Source of the DNA: Mactromeris polynyma
Lineage: Eukaryota; Mollusca; Bivalvia; Venerida; Mactridae
Reading direction: 5' to 3'
Length of the DNA stretch: 64,000 bases
Assembly (NCBI GenBank): GCA_032209605.1
Contig: JASFXZ010000032.1
Coordinates: forward strand, 6,945,722-7,009,721
A program made the position numbers and the translations under genes. The notes under the pieces are model-generated. The model saw only the letters and a list, made by a program, of their open reading frames with translations. It ran no database searches and was not told where the DNA came from. Below are positions 52,060 to 63,614 of this stretch, piece by piece (the first letter of the stretch is position 1; every line of letters starts with the position of its first letter).

Positions 52060-54315
52060 TTGGTTGCTTTGTAAACTGTTAGACACAAATGAAGCTTCCT
52101 GATTGGTCAATCCTGTGATCATTTTATTTTTTTGGAATTCATATGTAGAGCCATTCTTATTGGACCCCACCAGTGATCATGTGACTTACATACAATATTC
52201 TGATTGGCTGATTCGAAAACAAAGCTGTGCTCTGATTGGCTGATGCAGAATCTGGCTGAGCTCTTCATACAATGTTTGTGCTGAGATTTTGTGGTGATAA
52301 AAATGTGCTGTGGATTGGTGCACACTCGTGTTCATGTGTCTGCTTGCATTTATGCAGAATAATTAGTGGAATATTTTGCTGCCATTTTGTTCATTTAATA
52401 TTTAAAAAAGCTGTAGGGAAAAATATGTTTTGAGCGACAAACTCACTGTTATTGATTTTTTGAACATTTGTATTCATTTTAAGGAAACAATTATCGTTCA
52501 TAGTCATTCAGTTACGTAAATCATTCAAAATATTGACTTTGTTGTACCGAGTTCCACAGATACGAGTATGAAATTTTTAATCTTGTATTATATGTTTGTT
52601 CATGGCTTCATTGTGTTCCTTCGCCTAATTTCGTGACTATCATATATCTATGTCAAGAAGCCGTTTATCATGTCGCAAGCTTACCGCGGGTCTAGAATGG
52701 AGACGAACTATACTGCAATTTGTGTGTACCAAGTCTTGTCAGAGAGTGGACTTTCGTTTTTTTTTGCCATTTTGATTTATTTAATGAGTATATATGTACA
52801 TAGTTATATATAAAGTTCTACCGGCTTTCTTTGCTTCGTAATTATAAAATACTTATTGTTGTATCACAATTTATTTATTGCCAAATACATTTAGGGAGAT
52901 TTTGATGAGTTCCTTTTTCATAATTTCATGATGTATGCTTTAGTTTTGATTGCATTTAAGTTTCGTTTGGAAAAGAATAGTGAATATTAAAACTTAATTC
53001 ATTTAAGTATGTTTTTGTCTGAAAAGAGCATAAAATTTTACGCCATTTTCTGGCAAAGGTTAACATTTCTTTTAAGCTGTGTTAATTTGTCTATTGTGGC
53101 TATCAAACCCATAAACATTGTTTTAGATGTTAACTGAAATACCACAGCAATTTTGACACTGGGTAATGTTATACTGTTTTTATTTGCATCAATTTTTGCA
53201 TTTAATTGCAAATCCCGTATCTCACGAGGTTATGATCAACGTGAAATTCTTAAGACTATTGTAACTACATACTTTTGTGGAAAAAATTTCAGCGTGTAAA
53301 AAAATATTGTTTTACAGTATGTTAATGATTTTCTGTTTGCGATTATTTACGAAGTTTACTTTGAAAACCGTGAGATCACGGCTCCCAGCCGGGAGAGCGT
53401 GAGTTGGCTGTCAAAACCGGGAGTCTCTCGCGGAAATCGGGATAGTTTGCATGTATGTTAATCAATATTAATGTCAATTGTAAAGTATAGGTATTGAAAC
53501 TATAGCATACACTCATATAGCTGTGACATTTATATGACCAGTGACCACGTCAGTTATTTAATTACTTTCGTTTCTTTTTGTTCGTTATTTCTGTCCTTGC
53601 TAAAAAGTGCTTTTTGTTTTGTCTTTCATTTTTGTTTTCTTTTTTGTTTAAAGATTATTTTCCTAATTATATTCACGAGATTTATTACACAGAAAATATT
53701 TGATTACCTAATTATAATCCAGTTACCAACTGGATACACGGAATGACATAATGGTTTTGTTAAATTTCTTTACTTTTTTGTGACTAAGTCTTTGGATAGT
53801 TCCTTCGGTTTCAAGGGTATGGTTGAACGAAACTACATTTACCTGGCTATACACATGTAGCTCATTTCATCGTTGATATATATATATAAAAATAAGGTTG
53901 ATATATGAAAAAAAAAAATCTAGTTGTAAATTTGTATATCTTTGTACATTGTTTTTCGATTTATAAAGCTGAAAGTTTAATGTGCGAATGTGCAGCGTAT
54001 GGATGAAATGTGATGGGTAGGCAATTTTGAATGTGTTGAATATCTGTTATATAATTGTAAATCTGTCATATTGACCTGTTTTCTAATTGAGCCTTGTTAC
54101 AGAGATTGCCAAATTTGGCCACCCTATACCAAACCAAGAAAGACTTCTTTGTTTATTGTAATATTTCAAATTTTTTACGTGATCGAATTAATTTTTACCA
54201 GACATTTTAGTTTGTTGAACACATTTTGTTAACTATGTAAGTGATTGAACTGTTGGATTGTTAAGTAAATAGATGTATCTATTTAATACAATATAATTAC
54301 TGTAATATTGTTAAG

Positions 54316-54456
54316 ATAATTGTCGGAAAATCTCCCTAGGGGAGGAAATGACGCCAAATTAGAAGTACCTTGGTGGGGGGGGGTCAGAATTCTGTTGGTG
54401 GCCCCCTATATGTTGACTGCTGTCCTAATCCCAGGGAGATTTTGCTAGAATAGCCG
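54316..54456. mobile_element. Fold-back element family J copy 2
   Basis: About 140 bp. AAAATCTCCCTAGGGG and CCCAGGGAGATTTTGCT pair as inverted ends. A G-run of nine lies in the middle. Confidence 0.55.
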
Positions 54457-54883
54457 ATAATGATTGATGTATATTTCAGATATTTGATGGGTGATTCCAG
54501 CAAATTGTAAAATATACTTACTATGTACTAATTGTTACATCAAGAGTTTTGTTGATATGAATGATTTCTCCGTAACCTTTTTGTTGTTTTTTTCTCCTTC
54601 TGTGATACTGAAAGAATCTGATAATAGAAAAATGACAAATTTTGTTTGTTTTAGGGGATTTACTGTTAATTCGACCCTTTATTCTTGTTTGAATTAATTA
54701 AAATGAATTTTCTTTATGATCTAGTTTACTAAGTAATATGTTTAAGTAGAAATTTTGTCTTACTGTCTAATAAGTTGTTAATTAAATGTATACTGGTGTA
54801 AATGTTTTTTGTGCTTATAATTGAAACGAGTTAATTGGGTAGGTGACCAAGAATTTGACAGTCTGATATATAACCGATGTATG

Positions 54884-54951
54884 GAGGTTTAGGTGCAAAA
54901 CTATTGATACTTAACCAAAACTGGATTTCATTAGTTTTGCGCCCAAACCTC
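54884..54951. repeat. 68-bp palindrome with GAGGTTTAGG ends
   Basis: GAGGTTTAGGTGCAAAACTA pairs with TAGTTTTGCGCCCAAACCTC. A related pair (TTTGGTGCATAATTATTG, CTTTTGCACCAACCCTC) lies at 59518-59595. Confidence 0.65.
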
Positions 54952-55257
54952 AATAGGTAAAATATTCAATTTCATTATTCATTGCGTTAAAAAATAATAA
55001 TATTCTGTGTTTATTTGGAATGAATCCATTGAATTGCATGAATGTCATATGAAATTAGAGTTAGATTTTATTTATGGCATAAATTAATTAAATTATTTCC
55101 AGTGTACACAATGTGTATTACATTCCTGTCGATATATTTCACCATTTTGTCATAGCAATAACGGCATCATTATTTTTCATGTATGTGTAATAAGAATTTA
55201 TTGATTTATGGTCTAAATGCTTGTATTGCTTTCTGATGCTTGTTTGCGTAGTAAATA

Positions 55258-55406
55258 CAGTCGGACCTCGTTTATTCGACAACCTTTTATCCGAATACTT
55301 GGTATCATCTGAAATAAATACCAGGTCCCGATGCATCTTATTAGGCACGTCAGATTGAAATGGGCTATTCAAAACCATGTAAATTCAAATGAACGAGGTC
55401 CGACTG
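55258..55406. mobile_element. MITE family B copy 6
   Basis: 149 bp, ends CAGTCGGACCTCGTTTATT and GAACGAGGTCCGACTG. The left flank is TA and the right flank TT. Confidence 0.78.
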
Positions 55407-56238
55407 TTGATGAAATCCGGAAATTGCTAAAAATGGGTTTTTACCAGCGGTACGAACAATATTTAAGTTCAACCAGACGTTAAATCCTGTCTTTGTTTTC
55501 GTTGTGATTTGAGCAGGATTTTAACCATACATGGTCGTTTGTACCGCAGGATTAGGGAAAAATCCAAATAATAGCCATCCGAAGTAGATCTATTGACTTC
55601 CATTGTTTTTGTCTGAAATCAAAACTGAATATTTTTATAAGGGAGACAATCGAGTGGTATATATACATATATAGGTTCCAGAGGCCTTAGTGTTTATGTA
55701 ATTTCTGTCAGATATCAATGTTTGATTAAACTTACTGCAATGTTCATATGTTGATAATGTCTTGTGTATGTTGCCAAGCAGAGCAACTCTAATAATTTAA
55801 ACCGATTAAGCACCAATACTTGTCTGTACATGTTGAGTGGTGAACAGGAAACCAGTCTGCTTATAGCTAGTCACTTCTTGGTGTGCGCTGTTAATATGTC
55901 AACATATTTTTGTCTATTGCTTAATTTAAAGCAATAGCTGCTTAATTTGCTGTAAAATTACTCAGTTACTTAAGCATCATCACCTGGCTACTTTTCTTGT
56001 AGGAGTGATCATAATTAAGGAGAGTACCCCACGGACTCCCGCCTACTTTTGATGAATATAAATTCCCTGCCAATTCAAAAATTAGTGACACTGGTCAAAA
56101 ACCCAGGTAAGCGGTTAGACAGTGATTGATATAAGTTGTAAGAACTTGTTTCACAATTGGTGTAAAATATACAGTTAAACTACACCGCATAGGAATACAA
56201 GTGCTCAATTTTGCTATTAGTTGGAAAAAATATATTTG

Positions 56239-56657
56239 ACACTTCCACGGCAAAACCTGTATTAGTGGTTCCGACGTTGAGTATTTCTCAGTGAAATTTG
56301 ACGTCGCAAACTAAGCACTTTCAGAAGTGTCTTTAGTCACTTTATTTTGATTTATAGAATTTAATGAACTTGAAAATGTTTATACATATTACCTTATTTC
56401 TTTCTTCCATTTGAAATACAGAGGATATTTTAAGAGTTAATGTACATTTGAGTATAGTGTTTTGGACGCAACGTCATTTTGTAGTTTACTTATGCATTGT
56501 GTTTCTAATATTTGAATTGCTAAAAAAAGAACATCAAATGTCCAGTTATAATAACTTGATTATTGAATGAAACCCGAAAAATATATCTGTCCGAAAATGT
56601 GAAAACCTGAAAATGAATTTTGTTGGTCACTAATACAGGTTTTGTCGTGGTACAACT
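56239..56657. mobile_element. Inverted-repeat element family F copy 2
   Basis: 419 bp. Ends CCACGGCAAAACCTGTATTA and TAATACAGGTTTTGTCGTGG are inverted copies. It is the reverse complement of copy 1 in overall order. Confidence 0.68.
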
Positions 56658-57007
56658 GGTATTTTATAAACTGTCACGTGATGAATTATTTAATGGTATT
56701 AATCTACTGTATATAAGGCAGGTTGCAATATATTCATGCATATATTATCATTTGTAATAGTGTCTTGCTTCCATACAGTATTTTAATTGTGTTATAATGC
56801 TCCTATATTGAACAGTAATCTCATTTTGTTACCTTGTACAAAAGAGGTTGTATATTCATTGATTCAATTTTCACATAATTTAGATCATATGTATTGTATA
56901 TTTCGGTTTATCATCATAGCATTCTTATGCACCTACCAATGTTTTGGCCCAGGGGTGGGGGCAGGCACACATACAGTTAAATAATCAGCAGGGAGTTCAG
57001 TCATAAT

Positions 57008-57205
57008 TGCTTGGAGGGGCAGTGGTAGAGCCCCTGACTCGAGTTCAAAAGGTCGTGAGTTCGAGCCCAACGATTTGATCATAAACTTCACAATACCTAA
57101 ATTTGGTGCAAGTACTGGTTGGTAGCCAGGAAGCAATCACCGAGAGTGATTAGCATAAGTTGTAAGATCTTATTTCACAATTGATGTAAAATAAATATGT
57201 TAAAC
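57008..57205 (+). mobile_element. tRNA-derived SINE-like repeat
   Basis: A-box-like GTGGTAGAGCCCCTGACTCG and B-box-like GTGAGTTCGAGCCC are spaced as in a tRNA. The tail has TACTGGTTGGTAGCCAGG, CACCGAGAGTGATT and TTATTTCACAATTGATGT. This is the best-preserved copy. Confidence 0.65.
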
Positions 57206-57271
57206 TAAAATTGCTAGGTTCAGACAAGAAAAGTCAATTTTCCTGTTGGTATTGTCAGCTTGGTTAGGAGC

Positions 57272-57410
57272 TGTTTCAGGCAGGAAAAAAATCCTGGCAA
57301 TGTCTATTTCCCGATTGGTATTATCACTAGGTCTGTCAAAATCTCCCGTCGGGGAACCAGCTGCTGATGATTTAAGTCAAGTATATGCCCGCCGTACATC
57401 CCAAGGGCAA
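57272..57410 (+). other. Orphan exon candidate
   Basis: Between a CAG acceptor-like site (GTTTCAG, ending 57279) and a GTATGT donor-like site after CATCA (about 57410), one plus frame stays open for about 44 codons. It reads like ordinary protein (…SKSPVGEPAADDLSQVYAR…) rather than AT-rich noise. No domain was recognised and no partner exon was found nearby. It might be an alternative exon of the upstream gene, a decayed exon or chance. Confidence 0.2.
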
Positions 57411-58141
57411 AACATCAGTATGTGCAGTATAATCAACCATTCTTTTGTGTGAAGGTACAAGGCTACACCTCTAGATTGGGAGAGATGTAATAATACAAGG
57501 CTATACCCACGTTAATGTTGTTGATGATATGCTGAATTCTTTAATCATACCGTATTTATCTCTGCCATGTCTCCTATCATTCATGTATGTTCACTTGTTT
57601 CCAGATATGATATGCTTAATTGGTTATTGTGGTATGTACATTACCGTTCTATCATGTTACAAGCACAAGCTTCTTTAACGAATCATGGTTAGCGAGATGT
57701 TTGACTGATCAGTTAGCGCAGATATTTAGTCTTCTATTGCTTAGATTTTGTGAATCATAAGTAAGTTTCATATAATGGCCAGTCGTAGCACACTCTGTCT
57801 CTTAGTCATTTTTTGCATGACTTGTTTGCTGCAAAATCCGCAATGATGTTTATGTTTAAACTATATTTAGTCAAGTCCAATTCAAATTGTGCCGATATTT
57901 TTTCATTACTGATCGATTTTCAATTAAGTTTGATTTATACTGGATTTCATATTTTTTTATAATTTATGGCAATTATCTTTGCCTGTTCCCAATCTACTAA
58001 TTGGAAAGCACATTGAGTAGGATTAATATTTAACAATTACTTCGAGCTGTGAAAATGAAACTAACTATCTGCATATCAATAAAGAACCAGATAGTCTTGT
58101 TTTGCTTACATCCCGCTGTGTACTCGATGTATGGTACCTGC

Positions 58142-58279
58142 CCTGCGTTCAGTTAAGGTGTTACGTAACATTTGCAATTTGGTTCCCTGTGTGCAGTGAA
58201 TGTGATATGGTGGGTCGGGGATACAAAACAAAACAGTCTCGTAACAATCGCGACTGTTAGTTGTAACTGAACGCAAGGC
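58142..58279. mobile_element. Short fold-back element with CCTGCGTTCAGTTA ends
   Basis: 138 bp. CCTGCGTTCAGTTA at the left and TAACTGAACGCAAGG at the right are inverted copies, followed inward by CGTAAC and GTTACG-like matches. Confidence 0.65.
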
Positions 58280-58636
58280 TGGTCACTTCTTGGTCAATTT
58301 AGGGTCCATATTTCAGCCGTATTATTTATGTCCATCCCATTGTAATGGATTTAGGAATGCTCTTTTTTCTTATTTTGTGTACTAGTGTGCTTTTAGTATT
58401 TTCAACTTTACTATAACTGAATGGGTCTAGGTCATATTAAATGTTATTGCAAATAAAAAAGAAAAAAATGGCACCCTGCGTTAGTCGTTATTTTGATAGA
58501 AAAAATGAAATGACGGACCTCGTCCATTCGAATTCATCGGCAGTTTGATGGGAAGAAGATCAAAGGAACAGTTAAATATGATAAGTGTAGGTACTGTGAT
58601 ATAAACCAATGCACTAACTTTATACGCACGAGAATA

Positions 58637-58773
58637 CAGTAGGATCTCATACATTCGATGTTATTGGGTTGGAAATTTTCAAATAGCCGATTTCAGATCA
58701 ACGTGCCTGATATTTATTTCAGATTATACCCTGTATTTGGATTGAAGGTGATGGAATAAATGAGGTCACACTG
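58637..58773. mobile_element. MITE family B copy 7, shortened
   Basis: 137 bp, ends CAGTAGGATCTCATAC and TGAGGTCACACTG, flanked by TA on both sides. The interior is shortened relative to the 178-bp form. A truncated relative (GACGGACCTCGTCCATTCG) lies at 58513-58542. Confidence 0.7.
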
Positions 58774-59130
58774 TATATCGAGGTCGGAAGCAGAATAAAT
58801 ATCTCCTTGCAGATAGACCACATAAAACCTTGTGCTTTTGTAAGTGCTGTGTCAGTATGCCTCCGTCAAGTTCTTGAAATACAACATCAACATCAGGGTT
58901 CGCTAGTCAGCCCCTGTGACCATATCATGATTTGAACACTCCTTGATTGCTGTCTGTAGCTGAGGGAGTACTGAGGGATAAAAAAAGGGGCCATTTATTG
59001 GACAGAAGATTTACTAATTGTATCATAAGCAAATTCAATTCATCATGTGGAATTATTTTACTATGCTTATGATGTAAACAATGACTGAACATGTATCAAA
59101 TAATGCCGAAGAAACAATTTCCTATTTCTA

Positions 59131-60696
59131 TAAATATCCTTTATTCGCAATACTGAGAATGAAATAAGTATACAGAGATATAAACACAGACATATAAACA
59201 AGCAATTGGCACATAGAATTAATATCAAGCAACAGTCGACAGGAAAATACACTGAATTTATCAACAGCACCTAAAGTAATGCCTTTCTTTCAGATTATAG
59301 AAATTGCCGAGTATAAACAACAACATTAAGGGGAGACAACTTATAATTACTGATAGAACTGAAGTGTTCAGTGCAAAACTAAAGTAGTTCAATTTAAGTA
59401 TACATAATGTAGATGCATTTACATTACTTCTGCATTAAATCCTCAAACTTAATTATATTATATTTGCATAAAGAAGAAAAAACGAGAACAAAGGGAGACA
59501 ACTTATAATTACATTTTGAGACATTTTGTTTGGTGCATAATTATTGTAACTCATTTTTGTGAAGAAGCTGCTACAATACTTTTGCACCAACCCTCAATTT
59601 ATTCGCTTGGTATCCAGTGTGACAGTTTGTTAGGAATAACCTTAATGAGGAGAAACATACTGTAATACATCACTGATCAGACACCTTTGTTAAATACAGT
59701 ACGGTCATTGTAAATATAATGTGGTTGCCCTTTCTTTTTATGATTGTAAGAAATTGGTATTCAGAATTAAATGCGTCGACTATACAGTCTATTGTATGAT
59801 GTCGTCTGAATTGTTGAAAAACGGATGATTACAGCATGAAATAAATACAAGCAGGTATAAATAATGCACGGAATGTACATCAACATGAAATACATAGATA
59901 TCAGGGTTCTGTAACAATGTCGTCAGGTGTACAAGTAAACATTACTCAACATTACACAAAAATTCATAAATAAATACACAGCTATCAATCATTTAAAATT
60001 AAGGTAAATTAATACACCCCGCATTTACACTGTCAGATATACAAGGGCACATAACTCTGACTCTGAAAAATGTTACACAAATCGAATGGTGATCACGTGA
60101 ATGAAGTTTCATTGGAATCCCTTTAAAACTATTTACTTAAGAACGGTTGTAAACAAAATCAAAGGTGTCAGCCAATGAAAACATGTTTTACAAAATATTG
60201 ACCAATAGACATAGATTACACAATAATAGAACTCTCAACTATTTTTGAATTGTCAGTAGTTTGTGTCACAAACTTTGTCCAATCAACCAATCAATCGACT
60301 ATAATTATATACTGCCGTCCAACCAAGTTGGTGAGCGTATAAATACAATATCGCCACATTTTCGTAAAAATTGCGAAATCCGAATATTACGTACCATACA
60401 CTGCACTAGAATCACAAAAACAGACTCGGTCAGAAAATTATTGCATTGTTAAGAATAGAACATCATATACATAAACTTGACATTTAGACTACATTTACAA
60501 GTCTGAACACTACCTTATCTAAAAATAAGCAACGTTTTTTTTCGAGAAATTCACAAAAAACATTGTCGGAGTAAATATCGAGAAATATTTCCCAGTATTA
60601 AACTATCCTTTCTGGAATCCACAGAATCAAGTATTTTCGCGTCACACACAAACATATCACATGACATCATCAACTATGTGACATCACAAAAACATG
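59131..60696 (-). other. Possible 3' UTR of a minus-strand gene
   Basis: A TTTATT hexamer (AATAAA on minus) lies near 59140 and the segment leads up to a minus-strand terminal exon candidate. It has no open frames of note on either strand. It contains AAGGGAGACAACTTA words and one short fold-back element. The UTR interpretation depends entirely on the exon candidate being real. Confidence 0.25.
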
Positions 60697-60835
60697 TCAT
60701 ATAACACAAACAATTCGTTCGTAAGGTATCCATGTCCACTGTTCATCCATTGCTGTCATCCAGAAGTCCTTTGTTACCGTGGCGATGATAGCCGACGGAA
60801 TCTCCCATCTCTTTGTTAATTTGTCAGAAAGTAAA
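60697..60835 (-). CDS. Candidate terminal coding exon of an off-window minus-strand gene
   Basis: On minus, a good acceptor (pyrimidine-rich TTTCTGCTTTATCAG) ends at 60836. Only one of the three frames after it is open; it runs 45 codons to TGA at 60699-60697. The peptide is rich in Trp and in ordinary residues (KRWEIPSAIIATVTKDFW, MTAMDEQWTWIPYERI), unlike the Phe/Ile/Lys/Asn-rich noise of this genome. The codon at the acceptor is split with one base in this exon. No family was recognised. A competing reading in another frame, starting at the ATG at 60803 and reading MGDSVGYHRHGNKGLLDDSNG to a stop codon, is also protein-like but lacks a good acceptor. No further exon of the gene was confirmed to the right within the window. 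Confidence 0.3.
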
Positions 60836-62436
60836 CTGATAAAGCAGAAACCATGGTAACAAAGCTAAGCAAAGGGAGACAACTCAACAGAATTCATACA
60901 AAATATATCAAGTTCATAGATTTCTAAACAACATTACGTCGAGTAGAAATCATTATACTCACAAGAATCCATATTTTTTATTATTTATTTATTATTCTAT
61001 TTTTAAAGCATTCTTATAACTCACATACTCTACATATTTGTTGGAACAGACAAACAATATTCAGTTTTGAACTTTTGAAATGCAATTATTGTTTTAACTT
61101 CAGTATATTCACTAAAGATAGAAGATATCATAATATTTACATATTAAAAACTTTGTTGTGTTATTTACAAAAAAAATCTTGTAAAAATAAAATGACCCTA
61201 GAAGATGGATGTAAATAAAATTCTTGTGAGTATTAGGACTTTTCATTGCATTATATCATGTAAAGACAGTAAGGCATATAACGCATTATAACATACTGAA
61301 AACTATCGACAGGAAACAAGCTTCATGCTTTAAGATATGGTTACATGGTCGTGATTAATATCAGTTTCATTGTCGGATTCCCGCGTCTACATCTTACACT
61401 ATGTTTCACAATCAACAGTGAGCTACTTGACCAGCAATATTTTGTACTCATGCATTATTAATAAGACATTTCATTGGATGGAGAAATTGACCAATTGAAT
61501 GACGTTTTACATTATGATTAGTTAGCACATGTTTTTGACTTCAATTGAAGAGTATCAAATTGTTACAGGCAACTTCATTGGTCAGCAGGTTCATCAATAT
61601 TCATGAGAAAGTCAATTCTACGACTATACTTAATGTAGTGGTGACGGAATGTAAGTTGTGGGTTTTGACGATGCATCAGTCTGGGAATAAGGAAAGATGT
61701 TTTCTATAGGTTTCCCACAAGGCATTTGGTCAGCATCAAGTAAAAAGGTATAAATGTATGTTAAATCCCTGATTTTATGGGCACAAATAAATTCTTGTAC
61801 TTTTGGGAATGAGTCCCTGGAGTGTTTGAAGGCAGACAACTTGCAAATGCTGCCATACAATATGAGTTCAAGCAAAGAATGATGTATGATACTACATGTG
61901 CGAGCCTAATTTCGAACATATGATGGATTATGCTCCCTGATCATCCAAGATAGGTTTTCGCTAACAATTTACTGAAATCTGTTGAAGCAATGAATAACAT
62001 TCACTGTGAAATTTTTACTAGTACATTATTTGTTGCAATGAAACTCTTCTTTATTAAGGTAAAAATTTACTTCATGAATATTAAACAATTCTACAGTATG
62101 ATTTTTACCATTCCATAAATTATGAAAACCTGAGGATTATATCTTTTATGGCAGAATTTTGTTCTAGGACAGAGGAAGAACACACGCAGTAAGGACTTAA
62201 AATGTATCTAATATGAAACATATGCACCGTGTTCATGCAATAATTCATATTTTCTCAGTTAAAATCTTGACTTAATTAGCCAAACTAGAAAATATGGGCC
62301 AAGGGCAAGTGAGATGTAAATTCTGCACAGCTATTCAGCTATGAAATGTGAATTGTGTAATATAATCGCTAGAGATCAAGTTCTGTATTTCAACAAAAGT
62401 TTAAATAAATCATCCATGAAGATGTATCAGAACTGG

Positions 62437-62596
62437 CAGGGGTTCCATTTGACCCTTGATTTGACCCCTGTAATTTACAAAATAAACACATTTTGACCCT
62501 CAGGATTCTGGCTGAAGGGTCAATTTTTCTCAAAATTATAGGAATTGGGTCAAAAAGTATCAAAATGACCCGATTCAGCACCTAGTTGAAACCCTG
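62437..62596. mobile_element. MITE family E copy 4
   Basis: 160 bp, ends CAGGGGTTCCATTTGACCC and CTAGTTGAAACCCTG, flanked by the perfect 5-bp direct repeat ACTGG (62432-62436, 62597-62601). Confidence 0.72.
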
Positions 62597-63526
62597 ACTG
62601 GTACTCTACAATTTACATTCAACTGTAAGATATACCCCTAATGACAGGAAAAACTCCATGTGTAAATAGCAGTACACATCTGTTTTGGTTTAAAAACTTA
62701 TGATCTCCAAAAGTCATAAAAAGTAAAACCTCGTTTATTTCACTAGTACTAAAGCATGCCTATGTTAATCATTGTCGAGGTGTTCAGGAAAAATCTGTTA
62801 ATTGAAAGCTACAGGCAGTGTGAAAAAATGAGAAGTTTAAGTTGCATAATTCTTAGTTCTACTACTATCATTACCAGCTGAATATATGACAGACATGCAT
62901 AAAGGGAGATCACTCCAGTAATACTAAACATGCTCTTCAAAAGGAGATGGATAAATGGATGGAAATGATCTAAACTAGAGAAAACATCGCACTGTTAGTA
63001 ATATGAATTAGAAATTTTGTATCAAGATGGATGGAATTGTTTTGAATGCTTGTTTCCTGTATTGTAACGGAATATGATTCCTGAAAAACACAAGGCACAA
63101 AATATTAATATAGATCTATATTATATGTAAAATGGTGAAAACATAAAAATTATGCAGTTACAAATGTTAATTATAATTTACTTGTGCTCAAAATTAATTA
63201 GGCCACTTTGAAAAAAGTCTTTGTTTGCTTTCTTCCATACCAACTGCATGAAGCTGGGGGCAATGTCCGAGTTTAGCACCCCTGGGTGTAAATCAATTTG
63301 AATTATTTTCTGCTGAAGATATATATAAATCTCAGTCATGTATATATATATGCTAGATCGGGTAAGTAAGTTGACATTTTAAAATCAGCATTTCTTGGAA
63401 GAAATTGATCAAGCTAATATTTCTCCCGATCTGTACTACAAATAAGAAAATTCCTCGTCTAGGGCAAGAAAAATAAATCGCTGTATATGTTACCTTCCTT
63501 AGATCAAGACATTATTATCAGTCATA

Positions 63527-63614
63527 CAATGCAACCTCTCCAGAGCAGCACCCTTTGAGTGATGCAGATTTCAGCTGTTGTTTAGAGGTGGCTGCACTAG
63601 AGAGGTTGGATTGG
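63527..63614. mobile_element. Short fold-back element family L
   Basis: 88 bp. Ends CAATGCAACCTCTCCAGAG and CTAGAGAGGTTGGATTG pair over about 20 bp; TA precedes the left end. The form resembles families A-D but is much shorter. Confidence 0.6.

Larger units (their letters stand above)
52060..57271. other. Dynein LIC 3' UTR and downstream spacer, no gene seen
   Basis: No exon was supported in this stretch. The first part should be the LIC 3' UTR; ATTAAA-like hexamers occur near 52986 and 54700, and no clear terminal signal can be chosen. The rest carries a pogo-like element (55258-55406), two fold-back elements (54316-54456, 54884-54951), the 419-bp element at 56239-56657 and a SINE-like repeat. 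A CG-rich patch with GGGAG/CCGGGAG words at 53370-53450 looks like another repeat. Confidence 0.45.
57460..59130. other. Spacer with repeats, no gene seen
   Basis: No coding sequence was recognised. The stretch contains a fold-back element with CCTGCGTTCAGTTA ends (58142-58279), one complete pogo-like element (58637-58773) and a truncated copy of the same family (58513-58542). Confidence 0.4.

Noticed and set aside
61630..61875. Minus-strand 81-codon frame ending TDASSKPTTYIPSPLH
   Set aside because: Possible terminal exon because of a T-rich acceptor before the last 17 codons, but too short and without homology to call.
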